This document shows, in pieces, positions 1 through 12,861 of a DNA stretch of 64,000 bases; the stretch's first letter is position 1, and each line of letters opens with the position of its first letter. This DNA comes from Leuctra nigra (Eukaryota > Arthropoda > Insecta > Plecoptera > Leuctridae): assembly GCA_934045905.1 (NCBI GenBank), contig OW203762.1, forward strand, positions 5,518,001-5,582,000, given 5' to 3'. The notes under the pieces were generated by a model. That model worked only from the letters and a program-made list of their open reading frames with translations, had not been told where the DNA came from and ran no database searches. The position numbers and the translations under genes were made by a program.

Positions 1-221
1 CTGCTTGGCGGGTTTGTCGCTGTCGCTGCCTGGCTGGGGCTGCAGCCCGCCGCCTCCGCCGCCTCCACCGCCGCCGCCGCCGTGCTGCGAGCCTTGCGGG
101 TCGCACAGCGAGCCTCCGCCGAGCCGCCCATGGTGGTCGTTCTGTCCACACCCGTGGTTCAACGTCGAGATCTTCAACTCCGGGTGGTGGCGTTTCAGGT
201 CGTCGCAGATGTCTTTTGAAC
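1..221 (-). CDS. otp: orthopedia-like homeobox gene, coding exon 2 (partial, runs off the window)
   Basis: Read on the minus strand, this exon opens after a pyrimidine-rich acceptor (TTCATTTTCTGCAAG|GTTC) and stays open to the window edge. It encodes SKDICDDLKRHHPELKIST, then LNHGCGQNDHHG, a run of about 11 glycines, LQPQPG and SDSDKPAKQ. From recall of the family, insect Otp proteins have a KPAKQ-type sequence directly before the homeodomain (which starts near KRHRTRF), so the DNA-binding domain should lie just past base 1. The exon starts with two bases of a split codon, which matches the single leftover base of the exon at 6739-6784. A proline-rich frame on the plus strand (5-235) is the antisense shadow of the glycine run. 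Otp is a paired-class transcription factor of the nucleus with roles in the nervous system. Coding status is fairly sure; the Otp identity is an inference, and another PRD-class gene is the alternative. Confidence 0.62.
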
Positions 222-1543
222 CTTGCAGAAAATGAAGGCGGGAATTAAACATAGTAACTGTGCACTTGGATGAGGGTTCTGGAATTAACTATCAGATGGC
301 AGCCCTCCACGAATGCCGGAGACATGCGTTTCTGCTGCTGCGAGAAATCGATGCAGTTCAAAAATTATACTTTCACAGATGATTAAGGTGGCTCCAGCGA
401 CTGAGTCATGGGCTCAGATGTATACGTACTTATTTATGATCATGCCAAACAATCTCTACACTTCTTGTGTGTTTTCTGAAATAAATTGATCTTCATGAAA
501 TCAATTTATCTCAGAAACCGCCAAGTAAAATCATGTCGTTTTTAAACTTATAATGAAGATCTCATAATTTTGTGTGTATCGATTTGAACAAAAACACTTA
601 TTTTCTTGAAGAGATAGACATTATGAAAAAATTGAAAACAATGCCAAATTGTGTTTCAAAGTTAGAAACCAAAAATCTACACTGATTTCTCAATACCTCA
701 TGTGGTAAAGTTTCGTTAATTCCAGACAACAATTAAAACTCATTACAAGACGGGATTTACACTTTGGGATTATATTAATCTTTTATTTATAGCTTTGGAA
801 TAATGTTCAAATTTCCTAAAGAAAACGTCGCTCGGTTCAGCCAACTTCAACGGCACCAATGTGACATCTCTGGAGTGTGTTGTCCAAAGCCTGGTTTGAT
901 CAGTGGGACGCCGGCCTAACGCGTTGCTAAAGTGCAGTCAATGCTGTGTATGAGTTGCTGATGCACTCGAGAGTGGAAGCAAATACCACATTTACAGGTG
1001 AAGGTGCGGTGCAAATAATTAGGTACAAGTTTAAAATGTCAGCAGCTCTTTAATTTGGACGAATTCGTCAAAATAAGTAAAATCTGATATGATGCTGGTC
1101 CCTTGTGCAAATAGATACTTCATATTTTTTGTACGTATCTTTTTAGATAATTTAAACATTGTATCTGTATATCTAGATACAAATAAACAAAAATATACAC
1201 TTTTGGATACATTTCAAAAAATAATATATTTCTGTATGTTACGTTTAAAGTTAATTTATTGTGAAAACGGTTTCTTTACGTAAATTAAGGACATAAGATG
1301 GCTGTTTGGCTATGAAAATTGAGGACAAGAAATGAATAGTACTATAGTTTTGAAATTTTTCATTTAGTGGACTCCAGAGGAAGAAGCGAAAATAACGTCT
1401 CTTCATCAGAGACAACTGCAATGTTGTGCGCTCCACAAGACAACAATTTTGTTGGTTCTTTTGAAAAATATGATTGTGCATTTTTACACTTTTCTTTAAT
1501 TTGCCGCAATTGTCAAATCTCCCCGTGTTCTAACAAATAGATC

Positions 1544-1920
1544 ACTTTGAGTCCTGGGGACCGCTTTGGAAACTGGACGGTTGGGTCAAATCTTCCCAAA
1601 ACACCTAAGTCTCCCCAAGGCTCATTCTCCACGGTTATGCAACTTTTGGGAGGTAGTTTTGATACCCATTTTCTCAAAATACTATTGATAACATTTAAAA
1701 AATATTTAAAGAAAAAAAAGTGTTATTTTTCACATATGTCATGAAAAAATATGAAAAAAAACTTTTTTTGTTTCAAGTATTTCTTAAAATTTGTCAATAG
1801 TATTACGAGAAAATGGGTATCAAAACCTGGAGTAAAAAATGAACCTTGGGGAGACTGAGGTATTTTGGGAAAAGTTGACGCAACCTTCAGTTTCCATAGC
1901 GGTCCCAAGGACTCTTAAAC
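1544..1920. mobile_element. foldback MITE
   Basis: Imperfect inverted arms of roughly 160 bp face each other. The left arm contains GAGTCCTGGGGACCGCTTTG, the right arm CGGTCCCAAGGACTC, and the inner parts ACCCATTTTCTCAAAATACT and AGAAAATGGGTATCAAAAC also pair. Two short ORFs on opposite strands encode mirror-related peptides because the arms are inverted copies. There is no coding potential of its own. Confidence 0.7.
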
Positions 1921-2489
1921 GTTGCAAATTGAAATTACCTAAATTTCTGTTAAAATTTGCATCAAAAGTGTCAAAATTTCAATAATCTACTTGATTAATC
2001 TGAAAGTATCTCAGATCCACAGATACACAATAAAAAGTATCTAGAACAGATAAAGAAATACCTAGAAGAATCTAGATACTTTACAACACTACATGACTCA
2101 TTCATCGGAAAAACAGTTTATTTCGAGTCTTAGCCAGCTATAGAGGATTTTGCTGAAGAATTAATGTCTTCGCTGGAATGATGTTAGAGAAAGGACCAAC
2201 TTCCCTTCTCTAATTATGACAAAAGTGCGGTTGAAACTTTCAGATCGATGTGCTGATCGACGCGTCGCAAAACAAATAGAGATGAATTCAAAAGCAATGC
2301 AGCTGCTTCATTATTCATCATCGAACTTGAGAGAAAATCCATGTGATAAATGAAATGCTCGGTGGTAACTCCGGTCTTGCTAAGGCTCAGTTATTTTTAA
2401 TTCCATTGACGGACGTGACAGTGATATAAGAATGGAACCTTCCCGGCATTTACCTCTTGACTGAGGAAGACCAAGAAAAACCTCAGTCA

Positions 2490-2545
2490 GAAATCACGAA
2501 TTGCGGCCTCGGGAATTGAACCCGGGACCTCCCGAGTGCAGATAA
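2490..2545 (-). repeat. tRNA-like (B-box) SINE remnant
   Basis: On the minus strand the segment reads CTCGGGAGGTCCCGGGTTCA followed by ATTCCCGAGG, a tRNA T-arm/B-box-like module. I see no complete cloverleaf, so a degraded tRNA-derived SINE head is more likely than a tRNA gene. Confidence 0.4.
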
Positions 2546-4290
2546 TAAATTAAAAAGAGAGGTACTATTCGAAAACTTAAGGAACCGACTGCACTCTGGT
2601 GGATATTGTGAGGCAAATGGCGGATGACAGGGGCATATTTTGTATACATTCCCGCAAATAAGAGATACGTGAGGGAGCCACTTCTTGCAAGATGGCTTCC
2701 ACAGATTAATTTATTTGTTTTTACATTTCGTATTTCCATAGAGCAGAAAAAAGAAAAATGAGAAACAAATGAAATTGAAATTTTGTTATAAATTTACTTT
2801 TTAGCCATCTAACAACTATAGCAAATATTTATATTTATGCAAATGCGCCCTTGATAGCCGCCATTTACCTAGTAGCACAAAATCCACTGGAGGTCAGTCG
2901 TGTTCCTTTTTTCTCGAATTTGCTCAGTTGTTTGCTATGGCTATTCAAAGTAAATTAATGTGTAACTTAATTTAAATTGCAATTGTCTCTCAGTTTTTAC
3001 TGCACTTTGGAAACGCGAATTGTAAAAATAAATAAACGAATCTGTAAAGTTGACAGTAGCCATCTTGCCAGAAGGGGCTCAACCACGTTTGCCTTATATG
3101 TGCTAATGTTTATGCATAGGCTAGAAGTAAACCACTCAGCATAAGATTTAAAATTTAAGTGCAGCCCACAAAACTCTTTCCAAGTCCAACCAAACATTTT
3201 AATAATTGAATTGCAGATTTGTCCGAATTGTGTTATAAAATTGAATTTCATACTTTTAAAATAATTGACCTGGTAAAAGGACAATGTTGAAAATGTTATT
3301 TCGTGTCGGTTGGACGTGGTACTTGGGCGATGGTCCCATATGTTGGTGCCAATATTTGCGTTCGCGCTGATGTCTACATGCAGTGAAGGATATTTGCAAG
3401 TCATGTATCATTTCTACGCGCGTTTATCCACATTCTGTAACCTTGCAAGTCAAAGTCAATACCGCCAATAAAACATTCTTGACGCCAAGCAAGCATCGAA
3501 CCCAGTATCTCGGAGAGTATAATACCATTCGTACCAACCATGAAGCAGACCCAACCGACATCAAACCATTCCGAGCAAATCGCCAAAACAAGTTCCAAAG
3601 TCTGCTTTGCCACAGATTACAAAATTAAACCACATCTTTTTAATTTAATTTAATGTTTTGTTTCTAGTTAATTAGTTTGGAAGTATGGATTTAATAATTT
3701 CCCCTTCTTTAACATTTTACAAAATATTTTATTTTATTTTAAGAGACTAAAATAAAAATAGTTTGTGAAACGTTCGAGAAAGAGAATTATTATTAATTTT
3801 TTAATTAAAGTTTTAACTTACAGTTAGCTATCTTATCTTAAAATTTGTTTACTCCAATGTTAACGTCCATAACAACGGTTGCTACTGTCTTAAATTTTAA
3901 GATAAAAGAGTGAAAATGCGTACAGGAATCACCACCCAGTTTGTCAATATTCTGTACAATTTTAAACAGTTGATTAGGACATTGCCATGGCAAACGACCA
4001 CTTAAAATTAACTACTGGTTTTATCAGAGGCTTGAAAACAATGCTCTGCTAAATTTTAAACAGTTGATATTGCCAATGCAAAAATCTATGTAATTCCTTA
4101 AACAACGACTTAAGTTTAACTAGTGGTTTTAACAAATTATTGAAAAACCTTTCCTATACGGATCAGTTTTTTAAAATTTAAATTTTAAACTCTTGATTGG
4201 CAAGAACCAATAAATAGCATTCCTTGAGTGACCACTTAAACTAACCTACTAATTTTAACGGAGAATTGAAAACCGGCCCTAAAAGAATGC

Positions 4291-4370
4291 CAATTCTTGA
4301 GATTCACGTTTTGAAAAGTTTTATACAATGCAAACGTAAAACGGTTTGAAAACGTGAATCTCAAGAATTG
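4291..4370. mobile_element. short foldback element
   Basis: An 80-bp hairpin: CCAATTCTTGAGATTCACGT on the left and its exact reverse complement ACGTGAATCTCAAGAATTGG on the right, separated by about 36 bp. This is consistent with a very small MITE. Confidence 0.65.
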
Positions 4371-5107
4371 GCCACCATAGACATTCTTAAACGAGCGAGA
4401 ACATTGATTTCAACTGGCAATATCGCTCAACAAATTCCAAAATGTCACTCCATGAGTGTTGTAACGGCCGAGGTATGAGAAACGAGTACAAACACATGAC
4501 GTCGTGCGCGGGCCGGGCAGAGCGCCGTGCTCGGACATTTAGCACGTGACCGTCCAACTCGTTACCGACTCATTAGCGAGACGAATCATCGGCGAGGCTT
4601 CAAGTGGCGCATCACGTCTTGTCAACAGCGTTGTGATTGGAAAGTAAAACATCGCCTATTGACTCGAGAGATGGTAAGCGTCTTGGATGCAACGACGCTG
4701 TTCAAACAGCGCCCAAATGTAAGAGGCTCTAATGGCAAGGAGGGATGTTAAATGAGATTTAAGTGGGTGTCCATGTTGGAGGTTTTGAAAGTGACGATTG
4801 GTTTTACCTTCTCTTGGGCTGGATTCTATTGAATATTGAGCAGCAGAAAGAACGTCTGAGGTGCGCGAAATTTGTCGATTGACAATTAGGATTGCAAGAT
4901 AAATCATGATAAATCATAAATCATTATCAAACAATATCATTAAAATACTTCTTCGGACCAATTCAATCAATAAGAAAAGCAGAACATTATAAAAATAAAT
5001 TCTACACTCTACATTATAAAACAATCCTTTTGAAACTTATTACGTTGCGCTACGTTGGGGCTACGTTGAAATTTATTTTATTTATAATAAATAAATAAAA
5101 AAAAAAT

Positions 5108-5318
5108 TAAGCCCCACAGTAAAATTTTCTATCAAATCTTTTGTCAATTCTCTATATAAAATCTTGTATAGAATTAGAACGTGCTTTATGACAAAAGATT
5201 TTTACAACCCTTTAACAGAATATTTTACCATCAAATTGTTTTGCGGTAAAATTTCTTTGAAGAAAAGATTTTATCAAACATTTGATAGGAAATTTTACTG
5301 TGTAAATGAGGCTTAATT
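5108..5318. mobile_element. TIR MITE
   Basis: Terminal inverted repeats TAAGCCCCACAGTAAAATTT and AAATTTTACTGTGTAAATGA/GGCTTA flank an AT-rich core with internal partial repeats of the same arm (GTAAAATTTC, ATCAAA). It has no coding potential. Confidence 0.6.
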
Positions 5319-5944
5319 TGCATTTTATTTTATTTTAACCTACCCACAAAAGAATAATTGATTTTAGTTACGCCGTGGCAGATTTCCACTATACCTTCTT
5401 CATTTTAAATTTATTAACACTCTGTTCTACTTTGTAGATTTTTCAAAAGTACAACAGCTGCCATTCGATTTATAGATGAAAAATTTTCTAAGCTTTCTGA
5501 ACTTTACTCTTATAAATAGGTACTTTTTGGTTATCATACCTAAGCTCGGTAAAACAAAAAAGTAACGCTCAATTACAATAACAATGTTAGATCGCACCAT
5601 CAGAAATCAGTACCAGCTACGATCTCCTTGTCTCACTCTTACGTAAATTTCATTGATAATAACACATTGATTGCTACGGAACCTGAGCAAGTCATTCAAA
5701 TTTGTTCAGCGATCGGTAATTGTTTTCTTTTGCCATGTGTCCATCATTGTCTTGGTTCCTATTATTAATTCTTAAAAACAGCAAACTCAATAATATTCTT
5801 GTCATTTGCTGTCTTTGTGTTTCTGAAGATAATGATGTTATAAAAAATTAATGATGTTTGATGAAACATGCCATTGATTGGTGACACACGTTGCATGCTT
5901 GAAAGCTTAAATTAATAATTTCGAATGAAAATAGAAGACTTCTA

Positions 5945-6080
5945 TATTGCACGATAATTAATAGTGTAGGGGCAATTTTTACAAAATACCGGTGGGTTCA
6001 AAGTCCACATCTTAGGCGACATTGTTGTGATGGTAATTTGTAAAAATTGCCCCTACTCAATTTATCATGCAATATAATTA
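5945..6080. mobile_element. foldback MITE
   Basis: Inverted arms TATATTGCACGATAATTAAT/AGGGGCAATTTTTACAAA and TTTGTAAAAATTGCCCCTA/CAATTTATCATGCAATATA enclose about 60 bp. Typical small MITE structure. Confidence 0.65.
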
Positions 6081-6738
6081 TTGTTGAGGCATGATTTTGG
6101 CAACGTTCGATTGACATCTTCCCTACCCATCTCATAATCTTCATTACAAAGCAAAGAAGGACGTGAAATCGCATAAGATTGCAAACCTACCAAAACCGAA
6201 TAATAAAAACACCTATCACATCACTCGCACACATTTCTCTCAAAACTAAATCATATTCCATGAAACAATCCACTGTCGTCTGCACCTCGCACACAACCAA
6301 GAGTAAAACACGATCAACTCACATTCCGACGGCGTCGTCGACGTCGATTGTCCGTCGTTAGGCGACGCCGAACAGACATCTCCGAACTCCGTCGTCTCCC
6401 AAGCCCGACAAATTGATTGCATTTAGAAGCCAGTGCTGGAATAGGCTGCCTTCAGAATTGAATGTAATTAGGGCGCGGCGTCCCTAACTCAATTTAATCC
6501 CTTAGTTCACCTATCAAAGGGGAAGCCACTAACGAGCTCCTTAATGTGTAAGCGAGACAGAAGATCTATCCATAACACACGATAATAATTTGTTGCATCT
6601 ACCGTAACCCGTAAATAATTAGTGACTATCTGTGGAGTTAATGAACGCTACTACGACGCGAGATAAATATAACTAAGGTTAATATGAAGAGGCACCGCCC
6701 CGCTAGACTGCTACAGATCTCCCAACCCCTTCTCTCAC

Positions 6739-6784
6739 CTCCTAATGTCAGGCCGCCGGCGTTGACGGCGATGTTGTTCAACAT
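6739..6784 (-). CDS. otp: orthopedia-like homeobox gene, first coding exon
   Basis: This is a 46-nt coding exon on the minus strand. The ATG is at 6784 with A at -3 (GGGACAATG). It encodes MLNNIAVNAGGLTLG plus one base and ends at a strong donor, TTAGGAG|GTGAGAGA (GT at 6738-6737). The leftover G joins the GT that opens the exon at 221 to make a Gly codon (...LTLGG-SKDICDD...), so the two exons agree in phase. The sequence upstream is GC- and CpG-rich, as expected for a 5' UTR or promoter of a developmental regulator. The short length means no ORF finder would report it. The chief doubt is that the join rests only on splice-site quality and phase. Confidence 0.55.
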
Positions 6785-7250
6785 TGTCCCGGTGTGTCCC
6801 GGCCTCAGCGCCAGTGACGACAGAATCTTGAGGCCGGAGGAGGACGCCGTCGACGGATATCACAGAAACACGCACGAACACGGGGGGCCGCACTCTCCGG
6901 GGTCGCCGTTCAGCGCCACATCGACGCGGAACACGGCGAGATTTTAAGGTGAAATCAAGAGCTTTTTGAAAAGCGTTCCACGTGAGAACGATGTCGAATT
7001 GAGACTCGTATTTTAATACGCCGAGGATTCGATGGAGGTAGTCGGAGGATACACACAAGTTTTGTCATCGCTTTGCCGCGGGTCTGACGCGGTGGGCGGG
7101 GTCTGCGACGTGGAGGTGGCCAATGGCAGGGTGGAGATGCTCGAGGACGGCGACGTGGAGGTGGAGACGCCCTCGCGACGGCGGTGTGGGGGCGACGGGG
7201 GGCGGGGCGATGTGGGAGATGGGAGAACACACGGACATGAGATGTGAGAT
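6785..7250 (-). promoter_or_regulatory. GC/CpG-rich block, putative 5' UTR and promoter of the otp-like gene
   Basis: An abrupt GC- and CpG-rich island in AT-rich surroundings lies immediately upstream, on the minus strand, of the proposed otp-like start codon. Long ORFs cross it in several frames but none resembles a known protein; open frames are expected where stop codons are rare. No TATA box was identified. The promoter role is inferred from position and composition. Confidence 0.35.
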
Positions 7251-8403
7251 GAGGCAGATCGAGAGGATCTGAGCTCGATGTTGGCTGATGAATATTGGTA
7301 TTGATTGGCGAGATTAATGGCAAGGTCGCTTGCAAATAGGTGAGGTCAACGTGTCCAAGTTCACACTCCTTGTTTAAATAATTACATGCAGTTTTTGTTT
7401 CCTTTTTTTAATTACACAAAAATAATATTGAATATTGATCAAGATTGAAACTATTTATGAAATTTAGGGGAGTGGGAGGGGGCAGATCAATTAATATTTT
7501 GAAACAAGTTCTAAAATTCGGCGGCATCGGAACTTCAAGGTCATTCGTTTTGGTAATTATTTGAATCAGTGTACCAGTTTTATTGCTCTAATACTTAAAA
7601 AAATATTACTACCTCTCGAACTTAGGTATGTTGAATATTACGTATAATATTCTCATGGCTAATTTTCTAGAAATTTCAATTTCAATAATTTTCATTTTCA
7701 TTTTCATCTCATTAGGTCCCTACAATGTTCCATGGTAAAACATAAGTTCATAACCATGTTATTTCAACATCATTTCGAATGATTAATATTTTTGTTAAAA
7801 TTCTTAACATAACATGATGTGAAATGAATTCCCAATAATTTACATCTTATCAAGGGTAGTTTATTTACGTTTTTTGATAGATCAATTTGGCAAATAAAGT
7901 ATTTAAAATTAGCTTAATTACTTTGAGCTGCAGGGGCCCTATTCTAGAACTTTTAAATTCCCTGATTCATGCTGAATTAATTTCCAATACATTGTTAATC
8001 TATGGCCTGAATCGAATTCATGAATTGGACATTCAATAGTTCTAAGATAGGGCCCAGGAGGTCTACTTATTCTATAACGTTTTCACCAATCAGAGGATTT
8101 CGCTCATAAACAAGGTGGAGTTCTCGCTGGTGGGCCGAAGTGTTCCAAATCTGAATATTCAGTTTGATGCGTTAATTGTTGTGACCCAGACGGTGCTAAC
8201 AAAAAACAAACGGAGAAAGCACCTATTGTACACAAGAGCACTATCTTTAGTCAAAGTGTAGCAATAAGGGTATTAGATTAGATTAGATTATTTATTTTTG
8301 TTTGTGACCATTTTCATGGTATAACACGTCAATTACAATATAATATCATAATAAAAATAACAAACTGCCATACAATACATACATTTAAATCATAATTCAT
8401 CCC
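7251..8403. repeat. AT-rich intergenic DNA with a small MITE
   Basis: No gene seen. At 7932-8055 a TIR element has ends GGGGCCCTATTCTAGAACT and AGTTCTAAGATAGGGCCC. The last 130 bases, starting with ATTAGATTAGATTAGATTAT, look like the degraded 3' end of an interspersed repeat. Confidence 0.4.
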
Positions 8404-8700
8404 CACCAATGGACTGCCACCTTGACGTGGTGGTGGGGCTTAAGGGGCCGGCTCACATATGAGTTGGCCCCAACCAAGTGCAGTCCAGGGTCGACCTAGT
8501 CCCATGCCCTCCTCAAATTCGCGGGTCCCTCGGGCCGGCCTCCCCCCTCGAGATGGTGATACCCCTGAAATCGAGTCCCACCGGCCCGAAGCTCTCCACC
8601 CCCCGGTCTGTCCCCATTCTGACCTGGCTTTCCCACCAGTTTCAGACTCCCCCAGATCGGGCCCGTTAGGTCGACCCCTCCCGATGTCCTCCTCTTAGTT
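8404..8700 (+). repeat. GC-rich interspersed repeat, possible non-LTR retroelement 5' fragment
   Basis: A sharply bounded GC-rich segment begins with a hairpin (CCACCTTGACGTGGTGGTGG) and is open in two frames with no recognisable domain. The composition and hairpin resemble 5' ends of some non-LTR retrotransposons, but no reverse-transcriptase motif is present. The assignment is tentative. Confidence 0.3.
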
Positions 8701-9013
8701 CAACAAAGTTAAAAGTTAAAATTAATGTGCGCAATATAACCTCGTCGTTGACGCGCCGTTAAACTCTATTAATCAATCATAATTCATAAATAAGTTACAA
8801 CTATAAACACCATGTACATAAATTAATGATCAAAAGATAAAAATTCATCAAAACTATAAAAACAATTTTTAATAAGGAACATTTTTAAGTTACATTTAAA
8901 AATATGAAGTCTGTCATAATCAACTGTTTCCTTAAGATTCACAAGAAAAACCAACCGCTAAAGGATTTTGCTTAATATATTTCGAATTGACTAATCCTGT
9001 TCTTAAATCTTTA

Positions 9014-9911
9014 TTGAGCGAGCGTAGCGAGCGTCACCACGGTACTCTTATGGCACTTTCTCTGTGTGTTTTTTTTTTTTTTTTTTGCCTGCACTGCCCA
9101 GGTCAAACCGCACAACCAATCGATCTGAAATTTTGTACACATACTAACGTAATCTATGCGATCCCTGGGATCTTTTCTGAACGGGATCCTGTGATTGGTT
9201 CAAATTTTATAAAAATTATCTTTCGATTGGTTGGTTCGATCAATTTGAAATTTAGGAAAGTCATTGCAACCAACATTGTACCCATTCAAAAAAAAAATTC
9301 AGCCAAATCCTCCAATTGGTTCAAATTTGAAACCATTTTTCCTGTGATTTTTGAAATTTAAACTGGAACCGATTGACCGACCAACTAAAAACTTCGCATG
9401 GTCATTGGTACCAACATTTGAAGTATTTTTGCCAATTTTCACTCTAATCTGTCGTTATTTTCAAAAGTTTTTGTCATTTTAGGGACATTTTGCGTGTTGG
9501 CTGTCAAATTCACGGCGTCTTCGAATCTACAGTTCAAGGCAAGGTAGTTAGAGCAGAAAGTTTTAAACGATATGAAACTAATAATGACCGTTACACAGAT
9601 TTATCTGATATTGTGTACACACACTACATATCATATAATATGGGTGGTCCCAGGTATATATTTTGAACGAGATCCTGTGATTTTTGAAAATTAACAAGGA
9701 ACCGTTCAATTATAAAGGTTTAATCGATCAACTTAAAACTTAGCAAGGATTGGCACCAATATTTTTGGAGATTTTGGAGATTTTTATACAAGTATGTGAC
9801 GAAACTAAAGAAATTAAGAAATTAATGACATTCGATAGACATAATTTCGGTTCGAGGTGTTGCGTGTATCCGTGCTCGCTCATCAACGCGTTACACTGAG
9901 CGTTTTCCTAG
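9014..9911 (+). mobile_element. Helitron/Helentron-like non-autonomous element, copy 1
   Basis: The 5' end is TTGAGCGAGCGTAGCGAGCG, followed by a poly-T tract. The 3' end carries a hairpin (CGCTCA...AACGCGTT...TGAGCG) a few bases before a terminal CTAG. It lacks long terminal inverted repeats and a transposase, and GAGCGAGC is shared by both subterminal regions in opposite orientation. It is nearly identical to the copy at 59572-60485, whose empty site shows insertion without target duplication. The family fits Helitrons or HINEs best; the exact class is an inference. Confidence 0.7.
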
Positions 9912-10265
9912 TTATTTCTTGTGAAGTGCGAATGCACTTAATTGACCTCATGTGTTAAATGTTTATTCTCAATTACGTACGTAACAACATGAAAAATGTA
10001 AATACAAGGCAACGTCATGATATTAAATCGAATGAATAAAGGTCTACAAGAATCTTTATAGAAAACACCTGCTGTGCACGGGTCAAATTTTGCATCCGCC
10101 AGGTACCGTATTGCTCTCTTTTGCAATATTTGTTGTGTAAGTTAAGCCAGGACATCTTCCTACAAGGAACACGTTACCTCATACGAAAACTGTCACATAT
10201 ATAAAAGAATAACAATTTTATATTTAAATTTTACTATGCGTGAAGATGACAGCAGCAGCAAATAA

Positions 10266-11227
10266 TTAAGCGAGCGGAGCGAGCGTCTCCACTTGACTCT
10301 TGCGGCACTTTCTCTGTGTGTGTGTTTTTTTTGTCGCTTCAACCCAGGTCGCACCGGTCAACGTCTCGATCAGAAATTTTGCACACACCTTCATCTCATA
10401 CTAACTTAGACCTGTATAGTTTTTGAGAAAGATCCGTCCATAAATAAAAAAAATCGTGTTTTCCCATATAAATAGCATTGTAGGTTCGAGGAGTCCGTTG
10501 CGGCCGCTCGATGCACCCCATTCAAAACAAACTCGGAAGCAGTCAGCTGTCTATAGATTATTGTTAGAATACGTTTTACGGTTAAATAGGTATAGTTATA
10601 GCAATACCTGCGAGGTTATAGTTTTTATTTTATTTTAACCGATAGTATAGGTATTTATTGTTTATAAAAGTTTTAACATGCAGTCTTACTTCCAATCCTT
10701 TCAAATGCTAAGCAAATTATTTGTAGACCGGCGAAATGTCTGCTTGATTGTAGAAATAGATTGGTTGGTTGGTTGATAAATGAAATTACGTTTATGAATT
10801 ATTTTATTTATTCAGTCACGTTATATTTATAGTTACAATACAATGTGTTGGGTAATAGGAAATTGCTCTATTGTACGGAACGGCAAGTAACTGTTTGAAT
10901 ACTATTTCTTAAATTATGTCAAGTTGCCTATTTTGTGAGTTTCAATCTCTGTGTTTATCTGTATTGTTTAATTATCTGTTTTGTTTCTGTAATTATTATT
11001 TGGAATAAATCCCTTTGATACACACCTAAATACTCCAAAAAATACACATGAGTGTGTGTCTGTTACTAACTTGCAATGAGACACAAATGCAGTTATTTTT
11101 TATATAATTTAGTGAATCATGCTTCTAGCCTTCAGTATATTATTGCCGTGTTTTAAGGAATTATGGTTCGAGGTGTCGCACGTATCCGTGCTCGCTTATC
11201 AACGCGTTACACAGAGCGTTTTCCTAG
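10266..11227 (+). mobile_element. Helitron/Helentron-like element, copy 2
   Basis: Same family as 9014-9911 but diverged inside. The 5' end is TTAAGCGAGCGGAGCGAGCG and the 3' end has GCTCGCTTATCAACGCGTTA with the terminal CCTAG. It is complete at both ends and has no coding potential. Confidence 0.65.
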
Positions 11228-12861
11228 TAATTAGTATATATTTTTTTTTTATAAAATAGATAATTTTTTGTTTTTAACAGAATTGTACATATCTTTTTTA
11301 AGAGAAAGACGAAGAAGGGTATAAAGAGGTAGGTAATCTGTTTAAAAGGAATGTCATGAACTTGATTCATGTACCTAATTTAATTAGTAGGTAATCTTGT
11401 GTAATTTGTGGAGGTGCCGTGATCACTGGCACCTCCACCTGTGACAGCTAATGTGAAATGTGAAGTAAGTTGATCTCATTTTATGTTTTCAGGGGTGTGT
11501 CACAAATACACTTGCGACTCATTGAACATTCAATATCGAGCTGCAGAATCACACAATTGCAATTGGCATTGCGTTGAATTGAGCACAATGTATTGTACCT
11601 GAAAGTACTTCCAACTGATATTGCCCTCTCGCTCATCGTTTGACGTTTTGTTAATAACGTGCGCTCTGTTTCACAGTTCAAGGGGTGTTTAAAGTTTATT
11701 GCGCGTGGCACGGGGTGGGGTGTGGTGGGGCTGTGGTTCCAAGAGGGTGGCGTGATTTTCACCAGATTTCAAACACAAACACACGAGACGTGATTGAATG
11801 ATGGAAAAAAGAAAATATACCTAGTATAAAAATTATTATGGCCAATTTACATTCTATTTCATATCTTATCCTTCCAGAGTTGCAGGAAAAGCCATGATGT
11901 TACCCAAATTCAATACAAATGCATGAAAAGAGATTTTTCTCAGAAATCTTAAAATCTAATGAAAAGGAAAATTTCAGTCAGTTAAGGAAAATTTAAAAAG
12001 CTTCGAGTTCGATTTCAAGTCCATGTATCTGAATATCTTGACCATGGGTTTTATCAATCACGCTCCTCGACCATCAAAACAACACATCTACACGTAGCAA
12101 GCGCCCGGCACTACTTCCATGGAATAAAACAAAAATCACACACCACTAGCAACAAACGTTAATTAAACGTTAATAACTTCACTTCCTCCTTTTATTTCAC
12201 TCCAATTAACGAACTAGTATTCGCCACTTTGACAATTAATCAACCAATTTCCACCTTCAAACGCTGCATTTTCATTGTCCAATGGATTGAAACACATTTA
12301 ATATCAATTGACATCATTTCTGCAACATGTTACAAACTGAATTCATAACAAAGGCAACAAAATCATCGAAAACAACCATGACGCAAAATATATCGGCGGG
12401 AAAATGTCAAGCACAAAGATATTTGGAATTCCTGTCCTTTTGTCTCCCGTAGCAACCCCTCATGTAGCTGGTATATTGTATTAATAACAACCCCTCGCAT
12501 TTCATACACAGTGTTATCTCACAGACTCGCTACACTAATTATTATTATAATATTGTGAACATGCAATCTATCTCAAGAAGAGTCGAGAGCAATAAAAACA
12601 GGTAAAACATAATAAAACGACGCAAAGTTTTTATTAATAAAGGCTGTGGAAGCTTCGTTTTGCGATTTATTAAAAGTGGAGAATGCGTTGGAGCGTCTCG
12701 TGCGATATTAAAACGCACCCGACGGAGAGTGGAAACGCAGGAAGAGGTATTTAGGCGGGGAATGCGGGGTTAATGAATTGTAGCTCAATTGCGTTCATTT
12801 TGGAACATAATTACTTAGTCAAACATGTTTTATGTGATATACGGGAGTGAATGGAATATTA
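11228..12861. other. intergenic, nothing recognised
   Basis: AT-rich sequence with only short chance ORFs. No RNA gene, splice-linked exon pair or clear repeat was recognised. Confidence 0.4.

Larger units (their letters stand above)
222..6738 (-). other. otp-like intron 1, with foldback elements
   Basis: This is the AT-rich stretch between the two proposed otp-like coding exons. I see no other coding exon in it. It holds at least four foldback elements (1544-1920, 4291-4370, 5108-5318, 5945-6080), listed separately, and a tRNA-like B-box remnant near 2500. The last few hundred bases (about 6300-6500) are richer in CpG and lack obvious repeat structure. They may be conserved regulatory DNA next to exon 1, but this cannot be judged from one sequence. 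Confidence 0.45.

Noticed and set aside
5..235. Proline-rich plus-strand ORF of 76 codons
   Set aside because: It is the antisense of a glycine-rich minus-strand exon with a good acceptor and a recognisable sequence, SDSDKPAKQ.
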